Of a stretch of 12,959 nt of DNA, positions 1-6,825 are shown in pieces. Location: assembly GCA_031262845.1 (NCBI GenBank), contig JAISGZ010000115.1:1-12959 (forward strand). The letters are read 5' to 3'. The stretch's first letter is position 1. Each line of letters begins with the position of its first letter. The translations under genes and the position numbers were made by a program. The stretch is from Propionibacteriaceae bacterium. Lineage in GTDB: Bacteria; Actinomycetota; Actinomycetes; Propionibacteriales; Propionibacteriaceae. The notes under the pieces are model-generated. The model saw only the letters and a program-made list of their open reading frames with translations. It made no database searches and was not told where the DNA came from.

Positions 1-309
1 CGAGTTGTCTTCGTCTGGTACCCCTTGCCCTGCCATAGCTGGTTATCGTATCGGCTCTGGTCAACCTCAAGCGGTCGAGATTTTCTCGCCTGGACGTCCC
101 TAACCCCTTCTTACCGGCCCCGCCTGACCGGCCAGCTTCGGTTCACGGAATCGGTTCCGACCCAGCCATGGATGATTCGGTATTAAGGCCCGGATATGCC
201 ACGTGGCGCCGCCCCCAGTAAGGGGACGACGCCACGTGTGGTTCAAAGACCTTCCCACCCTCACTCAGCGGCTCACGGCCGCTGAAGCAATCCGGTGAAA
301 AGTCGGCGA
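1..309. other. Non-coding region downstream of hbd
   Basis: No convincing gene is visible here on either strand. The stretch lies 3' of hbd and holds a strong inverted repeat near 199-238, listed separately. The rest, roughly 1-195, shows no recognisable tRNA, rRNA or repeat. It may contain the upstream region of a gene beyond the left edge, but that cannot be judged from this window. Confidence 0.5.
199..238 (-). terminator. Hairpin downstream of hbd, candidate terminator
   Basis: CACGTGGCG (200-208) pairs with CGCCACGTG (230-238). An inner CCCC (213-216) can pair with GGGG (222-225) around a small loop. The left arm is also part of a short perfect palindrome, GCCACGTGGC (198-207). The structure lies about 70 bases past the hbd stop codon in the direction of transcription. 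No U-run follows it on the minus strand, so intrinsic termination is an inference from position and stem strength. It could also be a protein-binding palindrome. Confidence 0.45.
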
Positions 310-1149
310 CTAGCGGTTGTAGCTGAAGAAACCGCGGCCAGTCTTACGACCGAGCCAGCCGGCCCGAACGTACTTGCGCAGCAAGGGGTGAGGCCGGTAC
401 TTCGGATCGCCGGTTTCGGACTGGAGAATTTCCATGATCGCCAGGCAGACGTCAAGACCGATCAGGTCACCCAAAGCCAGCGGGCCAATCGGATGGTTGG
501 CACCGAGTTTCATGGCCGCGTCGATATCTTCGGCCGAAGCCGTACCGTTGGCCAAGACCTCAACCGCTTCGTTGATCATCGGCACGAGGATCCGGTTGAC
601 GACGAAACCGACCGCCTCGGCCACCCGAACCGGGGTCTTGCCAAGCTGTTCCGAGATCGACATGACCGCTTGGACGGTCTCTTCGTTGGTGTCGGCTCCA
701 GCCGTGACCTCGATCAGCTTCATGACCGGGGCCGGGTTGAAGAAGTGCATCCCGATGACCGGGTGCTTCAGTCCCCGGGCCAATTCCGTGATCGACAGCG
801 AGGACGTGTTGGAAGCCAGGATGGCGCCGTCTTTGGCCAAGCCATCGAGTTGTTCGAACAACGGCCGCTTGACCGCCATGGTCTCCAGCACGGCTTCGAC
901 GATGAGATCGCAGTCGCCCAATTCGGGCACTGAGGCCGTCGTCAGCCGACCGGCGATGGCATCGCGCTGTTCCTGGGTCAACTTGCCTTTGGCAACCTGC
1001 TTGTCGAGGCCGGCCACCTGACGGTCGCGGCCCTTGGTCGCCAATTCGATGCTGACGTCAGCCAGCTTGACGGTAAAACCTTCGGTCCGGGCGAAGACCT
1101 CGGCAATGCCGGCGCCCATCGTGCCAGCGCCAATCACACCTACGATCAT
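310..1149 (-). CDS. hbd: 3-hydroxybutyryl-CoA dehydrogenase
   Basis: This predicted cytoplasmic enzyme interconverts acetoacetyl-CoA and 3-hydroxybutyryl-CoA with NAD(P)H, the second step of C4 acyl-CoA synthesis or the reverse step in oxidation. The 279-residue product has the usual family length of about 280. It starts MIVGVIGAGTMGAGIAEVF, a Rossmann GxGxxG motif, followed by Asp31 at the end of the second strand, which suggests NAD preference. Expected active-site residues are visible: NTSSLS (114-119), His135 in GMHFFNPAP, Glu147 in KLIEV and Asn185 in VVNR. The C-terminal helical domain ends WLGRKTGRGFFSYNR. The ATG at 1149 is chosen over an upstream in-frame start because the Rossmann motif begins there and an AGAAGG ribosome site (1156-1161) sits six bases upstream. 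It is the last gene of the cluster, 130 bases after crt. A paralogous 3-hydroxyacyl-CoA dehydrogenase of broader chain length is possible. Confidence 0.93.
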   Translation of the reverse strand: MIVGVIGAGTMGAGIAEVFARTEGFTVKLADVSIELATKGRDRQVAGLDKQVAKGKLTQEQRDAIAGRLTTASVPELGDCDLIVEAVLETMAVKRPLFEQLDGLAKDGAILASNTSSLSITELARGLKHPVIGMHFFNPAPVMKLIEVTAGADTNEETVQAVMSISEQLGKTPVRVAEAVGFVVNRILVPMINEAVEVLANGTASAEDIDAAMKLGANHPIGPLALGDLIGLDVCLAIMEILQSETGDPKYRPHPLLRKYVRAGWLGRKTGRGFFSYNR

Positions 1150-1203
1150 GTATTTCCTTCTTTCAATGACTGTGAGCTTGGGGGGGTTATGTCTAGGGGG
1201 GAT

Positions 1204-1229
1204 GGCCGGGCGGTGGTGGCCGCCCGGCC
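1204..1229 (-). other. Perfect GC hairpin between crt and hbd
   Basis: GGCCGGGCGG (1204-1213) pairs perfectly with CCGCCCGGCC (1220-1229) around a six-base TGGTGG loop. It sits about 50 bases after the crt stop and 54 bases before the hbd start. No U-tract follows on the minus strand. It may be a weak terminator, an RNA-processing or stability element that sets different levels of crt and hbd message, or a terminator-like structure ahead of a separate hbd promoter. Confidence 0.45.
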
Positions 1230-1279
1230 GGAACCTCATCGGTTGATCGCCACCGCGAACGCAACGGCGATGGTGGGAC

Positions 1280-2059
1280 TTAAGCGTCCTGGAAGACGAC
1301 CGGCTCTGGTCGCTTCTCGACGAAGGCTGCCATGCCTTCACGCTGGTCTTCGGTTTCGAAGCAGGTGGCGAAGTAGGCCGCCTCAATCGTCATACCGGAA
1401 TCAATGTCGGTTTGCACACCCAAAGCCATGGCTTCCTTGGCTGCTCGGACCGCGATCGGGGCTTGAGCCGCGATCTTGCCGGCCAGCTTCTGGGCCGCCG
1501 CCATCAATTCGTCCGGCTCGTAGACCGAGTTGACCAGTCCGATGGCCAAGGCCCGTTCGGCGTTGATCATCTGGCCGCCGAAGATCAGCTCTTTGGCCAA
1601 GCCAACCCCGATCGTCCGGGCCAAACGCTGCGTGCCACCGAAACCGGGGATAATGCCCAGTCCCACCTCGGGCTGGCCGAACCTGGCTTTCGCCGAAGCC
1701 AGCCGGATATCGCAGCTCAGAGCCAACTCGCAGCCGCCACCGAGGGCGAAGCCGTTGATGGCCGCAATGGTCGGCATCGGCAATTGCTCCCAGCGCCGGA
1801 AAACGCCCTGGCCCAACTCGGCCAGCGCCCGGGCCTGAGGCCGAGCCATCTCGCTCATCGAAGCGATGTCTGCACCGGCCACGAAAGCCTTTTCGCCGGC
1901 ACCGGTCAGAATCACACAACGCGGCTTGTTCACGAGGATTTGGTCGATCACGGTCGCCAAATCCTGCAACACCTGCTGGTTGAGTGCGTTCAGCGCCTTC
2001 GGCCGGTCCACCGTCACGACGGTGATCGGGCCGGAACTCTCCATCAACACATTGGACAC
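1280..2059 (-). CDS. crt: Enoyl-CoA hydratase / crotonase
   Basis: Crotonase-fold enzyme expected to interconvert 3-hydroxybutyryl-CoA and crotonyl-CoA. The product is 259 residues, normal for a short-chain enoyl-CoA hydratase. Oxyanion-hole segments are visible at AGAD (61-64) and FALGGGCELAL (104-114). The two acid/base glutamates fit Glu111 in GGGCE and Glu131 in QPEVGLG, followed by the IIPGFGGTQRLAR family signature. The start is GTG at 2057-2059, supported by AAGGAG at 2065-2070, five bases upstream and overlapping the stop codon of the preceding thiolase gene. The nine-base gap to that gene implies co-transcription and probably coupled translation. The pairing with thiolase and Hbd supports a C4 role, although crotonase paralogues vary in substrate and chain-length preference cannot be read from sequence. 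Confidence 0.92.
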   Translation of the reverse strand: MSNVLMESSGPITVVTVDRPKALNALNQQVLQDLATVIDQILVNKPRCVILTGAGEKAFVAGADIASMSEMARPQARALAELGQGVFRRWEQLPMPTIAAINGFALGGGCELALSCDIRLASAKARFGQPEVGLGIIPGFGGTQRLARTIGVGLAKELIFGGQMINAERALAIGLVNSVYEPDELMAAAQKLAGKIAAQAPIAVRAAKEAMALGVQTDIDSGMTIEAAYFATCFETEDQREGMAAFVEKRPEPVVFQDA

Positions 2060-2068
2060 GATGGCTCC

Positions 2069-3250
2069 TTAGACCTTCTCGTAAACGGTCGCGAAGCCCA
2101 TGCCGCCGCCGACGCAGAGCGTAGCCAGACCGCGCTTGGCGTCATCACGCTTGGCCATCTCGTGGAGCAAGGTGACGATGATGCGAGCGCCGGAAGCCCC
2201 AATCGGGTGACCCAGAGCAATCGCGCCACCGTTGACGTTGACCTTGCTGAAGTCGAAGCCGAGATCGTGGCCGACGGCCAGCGCCTGAGCGGCGAAAGCC
2301 TCGTTCGATTCGATCAAATCGAGTTCGGGCACGGTCAAACCGGCCACCTTCAAGGCCTGGCGTGAAGCTTCGATCGGGCCGGTGCCCATGATCGCCGGGT
2401 CGACGCCGGCTTGGCCGTAACCGACCAATTTGGCCATCGGCTTGAGACCGAGCCGATCGACCGCGTTACCGCTGGCCACGACCACGGCGGCAGCACCGTC
2501 GTTGATCCCGGAGGCGTTACCAGCCGTCACCCGGCCACCGTCCGGCTTGAAGGCCGGCCGCAACTTGGCCAGCGATTCAATCGTGGTTTGACGCGGGAAC
2601 TCATCGGTGTCGAAGAGCACGGTGTCGCGCTTGACCTTGACCGGTACGGGCACGATCTCGTCCTTGAAACGACCCGCAGCGATCGCCGCCGCCGCCTTGT
2701 TCTGGGAAGCCAGGGCCAATTCGTCCATCTGTTCCCGGGTGATATTCCACTGATCGGCGATGTTCTCGGCCGTGATCCCCATGTGATAACCCTCATAGGC
2801 ATCATTGAGACCGTCTTTGAGCATCGTGTCGTAGAGGGTCGTGTCGCCCATCCGGGCGCCGAAACGAGCGGTCGGGAGGACGTAAGCCGCGGCCGACATA
2901 TTTTCCATACCGCCGGCGACCACAACATCGGCGTCACCGGCCCGGACCGCCCGAGCGCCTTCGATGACCGACTTCATACCGGACCCGCAAGCAACGCTGA
3001 TCGTGGTGGCCGGAATCTTGACTGGCCAATCGGCCCGGACGACGGACTGGCGGGCTGGGACTTGTCCCAAACCGGCGGACAGAACGCAGCCCAAGAAGAC
3101 TTCGTCAACTTGTTCCGGCGTCAAGCCGGCTCGTTTCAGAGCCTCCTTGATGACGATTGTCCCCAGCTCAGTGGCTGGAGTATTGGTGAGCGACCCACCG
3201 AAACGCCCGATCGGGGTCCGGCAAGCCGACGCGATGTAGACATCGGTCAT
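2069..3250 (-). CDS. thlA: Acetyl-CoA acetyltransferase (thiolase)
   Basis: Biosynthetic-type thiolase that condenses two acetyl-CoA to acetoacetyl-CoA, or cleaves it in the reverse direction. From the ATG at 3250 the product is 393 residues, the usual length. The nucleophile is Cys88 in the ACGSGMKS segment. His348 in GGAIALGHPIGASGAR and Cys379 in CVGGGMG complete the triad. NASGINDGAAA and ESNEAFAAQAL are further family signatures. An in-frame GTG at 3271 would add seven residues, but MTDVYIASACRTPIG is the normal family N-terminus, so the ATG is preferred. Its ribosome site is weak (GGGAAAG just upstream). The gene heads a thl-crt pair, with hbd following after a gap. The symbol may equally be atoB or phaA. 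In a butyrate cluster the thl name fits best. Confidence 0.94.
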   Translation of the reverse strand: MTDVYIASACRTPIGRFGGSLTNTPATELGTIVIKEALKRAGLTPEQVDEVFLGCVLSAGLGQVPARQSVVRADWPVKIPATTISVACGSGMKSVIEGARAVRAGDADVVVAGGMENMSAAAYVLPTARFGARMGDTTLYDTMLKDGLNDAYEGYHMGITAENIADQWNITREQMDELALASQNKAAAAIAAGRFKDEIVPVPVKVKRDTVLFDTDEFPRQTTIESLAKLRPAFKPDGGRVTAGNASGINDGAAAVVVASGNAVDRLGLKPMAKLVGYGQAGVDPAIMGTGPIEASRQALKVAGLTVPELDLIESNEAFAAQALAVGHDLGFDFSKVNVNGGAIALGHPIGASGARIIVTLLHEMAKRDDAKRGLATLCVGGGMGFATVYEKV

Positions 3251-3276
3251 TTCTTTCCCATCTGATAACACATACG

Positions 3277-3292
3277 TGGTGAAACTGGTGAA
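3277..3292. promoter_or_regulatory. Tandem TGGTGAA repeat upstream of thl
   Basis: TGGTGAA occurs at 3277-3283 and again at 3286-3292, a nine-base period, about 30-40 bases upstream of the thiolase ATG. The core GTGAAA followed by GTGA resembles the motif upstream of the acyl-CoA dehydrogenase gene at 8107-8120. Placement close to the start would suit a repressor site. This is an inference from repeat structure only, and no clear -10/-35 pair was identified beside it. Confidence 0.25.
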
Positions 3293-3301
3293 GGTAGGGG
3301 C

Positions 3302-3337
3302 GATGCTACCGCCGGGGTAATAATCGGCGGCCGCATC
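3302..3337 (-). other. Stem-loop in the thl upstream region
   Basis: GATGC (3302-3306) pairs with GCATC (3333-3337), and CCGCCG (3309-3314) pairs with CGGCGG (3325-3330). Two mismatched bases separate the stems and the loop is AT-rich. It lies about 52 bases upstream of the thiolase ATG and about 30 bases beyond the larger hairpin that follows fixX. It could be a second transcription stop, a 5' leader element of thl or an operator palindrome. Sequence alone does not decide. Confidence 0.35.
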
Positions 3338-3367
3338 AGTGGATGGAGGACAAAGAAGGTTCCCAAG

Positions 3368-3407
3368 GCCGTGATCTGGTCCGGTCAGTGACGGACCAGA
3401 TCACGGC
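3368..3407 (-). terminator. Long perfect hairpin after fixX, likely terminator
   Basis: A 16-base perfect inverted repeat: GCCGTGATCTGGTCCG (3368-3383) pairs with CGGACCAGATCACGGC (3392-3407) around an eight-base loop. It begins 13 bases after the fixX stop codon. The following minus-strand sequence is only mildly pyrimidine-rich, with CCTTCTTTGTCC near 3342-3357 and no strong U-tract. Position and stability make it a good candidate end of the fixABCX transcript. Confidence 0.65.
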
Positions 3408-3420
3408 AGTGAATGGGAAT

Positions 3421-3708
3421 TTAGCCGTCACGGAACTGGACGCCGTAACCGCCGCGGGGATAATGCCACGACAGCGATCCCGGCGTGGCGATCGCGAAAC
3501 AGGTACCGCACTCCAGACAGGCCGCATATTCAACCTGGACATCGCCGTCCGGGCCCTTGGAATAGACCCGGGCCGGACAAGCCGCGATGATTCGATCAGC
3601 GGAACCGGTCGACTTGATCAGGGCTTGGTTGACTTCGATATGGCTTTCCTCTTCGTCGAGGACGAAGCGGTTGCCCGACAGACGATCAGAGACTTCGGGT
3701 AGTTTCAT
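3421..3708 (-). CDS. fixX: FixX ferredoxin-like protein
   Basis: A 95-residue ferredoxin-like partner of the FixC flavoprotein, expected to carry one [4Fe-4S] cluster and pass electrons from FixAB/FixC toward the quinone pool. Cys44 in ACPARVY and Cys64, Cys67 and Cys70 in CLECGTC form the cluster ligand set seen in FixX and in the C-terminal domain of ETF:quinone oxidoreductases. The N-terminal NRFVLDEEESHIEVN and C-terminal YPRGGYGVQFRDG match the FixX pattern, and the length equals that of known FixX proteins. The start codon overlaps the fixC stop as ATGA, so translation is probably coupled. It is the last gene of fixABCX and is followed at once by a long hairpin. Confidence 0.92.
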   Translation of the reverse strand: MKLPEVSDRLSGNRFVLDEEESHIEVNQALIKSTGSADRIIAACPARVYSKGPDGDVQVEYAACLECGTCFAIATPGSLSWHYPRGGYGVQFRDG

Positions 3709-5009
3709 AGCGCTCTCACCCCCTTGAGGCCATCTTTGGCCACGGTCAACAGACCCAGACCCGAAGCTTTCAGAGCCCCCCGAGCGGCGGCCAGCAGATG
3801 TTGACGCGGCGTCGTGTCGAGACCATAGGTCCGATACATAACATCGGTCAGCAGCTTGCCGTACTCGTTGTACATCCGATCGGTTTCGAGGAACTGGGGC
3901 GCCTTGGCGTAGGTCTTCATGTCTTGACCGACGAAGGAGCGATCCAAGTTGGCCGTGTACGACGCCAAACCGGCGGCCGAAACATCGCCCGACTTAATCG
4001 CCTGGACAATGGCCGGCGCGGCCGCCTGGGCCGAACCGGTGGCCAAGTCCATGCCCCGGACCGTCAAACCCGTGTTCAACGTGAAACCAGCTGCATCACC
4101 GACGACCACCAGACCGTTGTGAACGATCTGGCCGACCATGTCCCAGCCGCCCTCGTTGATCAGATGGCAGCCGTATTCGACCAATTCGGCGCCGTGAACG
4201 TAGCTGTCGATCAAGGGATGGGCCAAGAACTGATCGAACAAGTCGATCGTCCGCTTCTTGGTTTCGACCAGGCCGTCTAGCCGCAGTACCAAACCGATCG
4301 AGATCGTCTCCCGGTTCGTGTACATGAAGCCACCAGCGCCATTGGCGCCGCCGCCGGCACCGACGCCGACCGTGGCCATCGCCACTCCGTGGTCATCGCT
4401 GACGCCGAAGCGGGACTCCAATTCGCCGTCCGGCAACTTGAGCAAGGCCTTGACGCCGACCGCTAGCTGGTCGAGTTTCTGGCGCGGCCGCAGACCTGCA
4501 TCCCGGCAGATGAACGAGTTAACGCCATCAGCCGCCACCGTCACCCGGGAGCGCAGTTCGTCTTCACCAGCCCGGACGCCGACCACCTGACCGTTTTCGA
4601 TCAGCAAGCCGTCGACCTTGACGCCCGGCATGACCGTGACACCAACGTTTTCACATTGTTCGGCCAACCAAGCGTCGATATGGGCCCGCAAGACGGTGAC
4701 CGCGGTCCCGCCCGAGTGCAAACGCTCGTCGCCGTAGTCGATCATGAACCAACTGTCGTCGTTCATGAAGCACATTTGGTTACGGTCGATCCGCCGCTCG
4801 ATGGGGGCTTCGGTGAGGAAGTTCGGGAACACCTGGGTCATGGCCCGGCAGTACATGATGCCGCCGGACAGGTTCTTCGACCCGGCCGACTCACCCCGCT
4901 CGATCAGAACCACTTCCAAGCCCTGTTGGGCTAGTAGATAGGCCGTGACGGTGCCGGCCACGCCGGCACCGACCACGATGACATCAAAATCCGGTTCGGG
5001 ACTCATCAT
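3705..5009 (-). CDS. fixC: FixC-type flavoprotein (ETF:quinone oxidoreductase-like)
   Basis: FAD-dependent oxidoreductase expected to take electrons from the FixAB flavoprotein and, with FixX, reduce membrane quinone. The 434-residue length is normal for FixC. An N-terminal dinucleotide-binding motif GAGVAG (14-19) is followed by an acidic ribose-binding strand end (VVLIERGE). KNLSGGIMY resembles the family segment after the FAD site, and GDAAGFTLNTGLTVRGMDLA near the middle-to-C-terminal part is the second FAD signature. There is no signal peptide or obvious transmembrane helix, so membrane contact would be peripheral. Two ATG codons stand in tandem. AAGG at 5014-5017 suits either, with slightly better spacing for the second at 5006. 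The gene follows fixB by 11 bases and overlaps fixX by four. A geranylgeranyl-reductase-like enzyme shares the fold, but the fixABX neighbours decide the call. Confidence 0.92.
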   Translation of the reverse strand: MMSPEPDFDVIVVGAGVAGTVTAYLLAQQGLEVVLIERGESAGSKNLSGGIMYCRAMTQVFPNFLTEAPIERRIDRNQMCFMNDDSWFMIDYGDERLHSGGTAVTVLRAHIDAWLAEQCENVGVTVMPGVKVDGLLIENGQVVGVRAGEDELRSRVTVAADGVNSFICRDAGLRPRQKLDQLAVGVKALLKLPDGELESRFGVSDDHGVAMATVGVGAGGGANGAGGFMYTNRETISIGLVLRLDGLVETKKRTIDLFDQFLAHPLIDSYVHGAELVEYGCHLINEGGWDMVGQIVHNGLVVVGDAAGFTLNTGLTVRGMDLATGSAQAAAPAIVQAIKSGDVSAAGLASYTANLDRSFVGQDMKTYAKAPQFLETDRMYNEYGKLLTDVMYRTYGLDTTPRQHLLAAARGALKASGLGLLTVAKDGLKGVRAL

Positions 5010-5020
5010 TTCGCCTTATC

Positions 5021-5923
5021 TCAGCTCAGAGCGGCCGTGATGGCCGGCACCAAGGAGTACAGATCGCCGGTCAAAACGTAGTCTGACTGGCTGACAACCG
5101 GCGCGTCCTTGTCGGTGTTGATCGACACGATCAACTGCGCTCCCCGGCAACCACCCATGTGTTGCAGGGCACCGGAGATACCGACCATGACGTAAACCTC
5201 GGGCGCGATTTGCTGGCCCGAGATACCGACGTAGCGGTCACGCGGCAGCCATTCCAAACCTTCGGCCACGGGCCGCGAGCAGCCCAGTTCGGCTCCCATC
5301 GCGGTCGCCAAGGCCTCGACGATCGGCAGATCAGCTTGGGCCTTCAGGCCTCGGCCGACACCGACCACCAGGGAGGCTGAACCGAGGTCCGCCGCGGTCG
5401 CCGTATTCGGCTGCAGGCTGGTCACGGTCATCGACGTCGTCGCACTGGCGGCGGCCTGTTCGACAGCGGCCGAACCGCCACCGTTAACCGCTGCCCCACC
5501 ATCGAGCACGATGGCCACCGGGCCGTCATAAGCCGTCGTCCGCAGCGCGATGCCACCGAAGACACCATGCTCGACGACGGTCTGGCCATTGTCCGACCGA
5601 ACGTCCATCGGGCTGGACACGACGGGCGCCTGGAGCGCGGCCGCGGCCCCGCCCAGCAAAACCCGTTCGGCCGGCTTGCGGCCACTGAGAACCGGCGCCG
5701 GAGCGGCCACCACCAGGGCCCCGACGGCCGGCGCATAAGCCTCGATCGGCTTGTCACCGGGATCGCCGAGCCAGACCACCCGGTCAACACCAGGGGCCGC
5801 CACTTGCTGGGCCAGGTCAGCCGAACCGACGACGATGGCCGTCACCGGGCCGCCGACCTTGACCGCGGCGTTGATTACTTCTGTGATGCCGGCGTCACCG
5901 GCCACCACGACATAGGCGCTCAT
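5021..5923 (-). CDS. fixB: FixB, electron transfer flavoprotein alpha-type subunit
   Basis: EtfA-like subunit forming the FixAB flavoprotein. The 300-residue product has a variable N-terminal alpha/beta domain (about 1-180) and a conserved C-terminal FAD domain. In the latter, VVGVGRGL, AELGCSRPVAE, YVGISGQQIAPEVYVMVGISGALQHMGG and INTDKDAPVVSQSDYVLTGDL follow the ETF-alpha FAD-binding pattern. In characterised ETFs this domain binds a FAD that moves to reach the acyl-CoA dehydrogenase or the quinone reductase. The start at 5923 has a good AGGAGG site (5930-5935) six bases upstream and overlaps the fixA stop as ATGA. The gene could equally be labelled etfA. The adjacent fixC and fixX favour the Fix name. 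Confidence 0.93.
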   Translation of the reverse strand: MSAYVVVAGDAGITEVINAAVKVGGPVTAIVVGSADLAQQVAAPGVDRVVWLGDPGDKPIEAYAPAVGALVVAAPAPVLSGRKPAERVLLGGAAAALQAPVVSSPMDVRSDNGQTVVEHGVFGGIALRTTAYDGPVAIVLDGGAAVNGGGSAAVEQAAASATTSMTVTSLQPNTATAADLGSASLVVGVGRGLKAQADLPIVEALATAMGAELGCSRPVAEGLEWLPRDRYVGISGQQIAPEVYVMVGISGALQHMGGCRGAQLIVSINTDKDAPVVSQSDYVLTGDLYSLVPAITAALS

Positions 5924-6711
5924 GCTTGTCCTCCTGTCGAGCCGATCACGCCGGCGGCGCGCAGAGCGCCCACCAGTTCAGCCGCAGCGGCGGCCGGATC
6001 GGCGGTGTTGATGACGATGCCCTTGCGAGCTGGGCCAGTCAGTTTGGCGGTCGACACCACTGTCCCCTCCGCCACGGCCGGACCCAGATCAGCGACCTCA
6101 AGTTTCGTCACCGGCTTCTTGCCAGCCGCCAAGACGTCTTTCATACCCGGCGCCTTCGGCTGGGTCGCGTCACTGGCCAGCGCCAAAACCACGGGACCGG
6201 TGACCGAGACTTGCTGCACGCCTTCACGCAGCAGCCGCTCCACGGTCACGCCATCAGCGGTCACCGAGACTTTCTGAACGTCGCTCAGAACCGGCCAACC
6301 GAGCAAACCGGCCAGCACCGGCGGCATCATCCGGGAACCGGAATCGACCGACGAGTCACCGGTCAGAACGACCGAGACATCGCCCAGCCGCTGCACCATG
6401 GCCGCCAGGCCTTGGGCCGTCCGGGTCGTCCCGGCGTCGGCCAGCGCGGCATCGGAAGCCACCATGACCTCGTCCAAGCCCCGCGACAAAGCGGCTTTGG
6501 TAGCCACCGGCGTACCGGTCGCCGGGCCACCGACGGAAATACCGACCAGAGCACTACTGGTCGCGGTCGCCAGTTGCCGCCCGACCTCAATGGCCACGGC
6601 GTCATATTCGCTGACAACGGGTTTGGCCCGGCTGAAATCAACCTGGCCATCGGCGCCGACTGACGCCTCTTGCGGGTCTGGCGCCCATGCGTACGCCACG
6701 ACAATTTTCAT
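5920..6711 (-). CDS. fixA: FixA, electron transfer flavoprotein beta-type subunit
   Basis: EtfB-like partner of FixB. In bifurcating members of the family this subunit carries the bifurcating FAD and receives hydride from NADH. The 263-residue product starts MKIVVAYAWAPDPQEA and continues with DGQVDFSRAKPVVSEYDAVAIE, the typical FixA N-terminus. ALASDATQPKAPGMKDVLAAGKKP occupies the position of the ETF-beta signature. The ATG at 6711 is preferred. A TTG one codon upstream (6714) is also possible, since the ribosome site AGAGGA (6720-6725) suits both. It is first in fixABCX and overlaps fixB by four bases. Whether the NADH site is functional, and so whether the complex bifurcates electrons, needs structural alignment and is not decided here. 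Confidence 0.92.
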   Translation of the reverse strand: MKIVVAYAWAPDPQEASVGADGQVDFSRAKPVVSEYDAVAIEVGRQLATATSSALVGISVGGPATGTPVATKAALSRGLDEVMVASDAALADAGTTRTAQGLAAMVQRLGDVSVVLTGDSSVDSGSRMMPPVLAGLLGWPVLSDVQKVSVTADGVTVERLLREGVQQVSVTGPVVLALASDATQPKAPGMKDVLAAGKKPVTKLEVADLGPAVAEGTVVSTAKLTGPARKGIVINTADPAAAAAELVGALRAAGVIGSTGGQA

Positions 6712-6744
6712 CAACTATGTCCTCTCTTCAAGTCTGCTCACCAG

Positions 6745-6805
6745 TTAGGCGGTCGTGTTCAGCGGAAGGCTATCGACCTTCCGTGAACACGACCGCCAAA
6801 CCTAA
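6745..6805 (-). terminator. Very long inverted repeat between acd and fixA
   Basis: GGCGGTCGTGTTCA (6748-6761) pairs with TGAACACGACCGCC (6784-6797). After a one-base bulge, CGGAAGG (6763-6769) pairs with CCTTCCG (6777-6783) around a seven-base loop. This gives 21 base pairs, with an outer TTAGG/CCTAA extension broken by three bases. It begins about 20 bases after the dehydrogenase stop and ends about 35 bases before fixA. No U-tract follows on the minus strand. It may terminate the acd transcript, or limit read-through and stabilise message ends if acd and fixABCX are co-transcribed. Confidence 0.55.
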
Positions 6806-6825
6806 GATGATCCGGTCTCAATCGC

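Noticed and set aside
310..1386. Extended 358-residue start for hbd
   Set aside because: The added N-terminal sequence is Arg/Pro/Ser-rich and overlaps the end of crt. The Rossmann motif and ribosome site both point to the ATG at 1149.
1412..2365. Plus-strand open frame opposite crt and thl
   Set aside because: It crosses the boundary of two confident genes in the opposite strand and shows no domain or ribosome site.
2984..2992. Thiolase active-site context with Ser in place of the often-seen Asn three residues before Cys88
   Set aside because: From memory, other thiolases carry Ser at this place, and Cys88, His348 and Cys379 are all intact, so it does not suggest loss of function.
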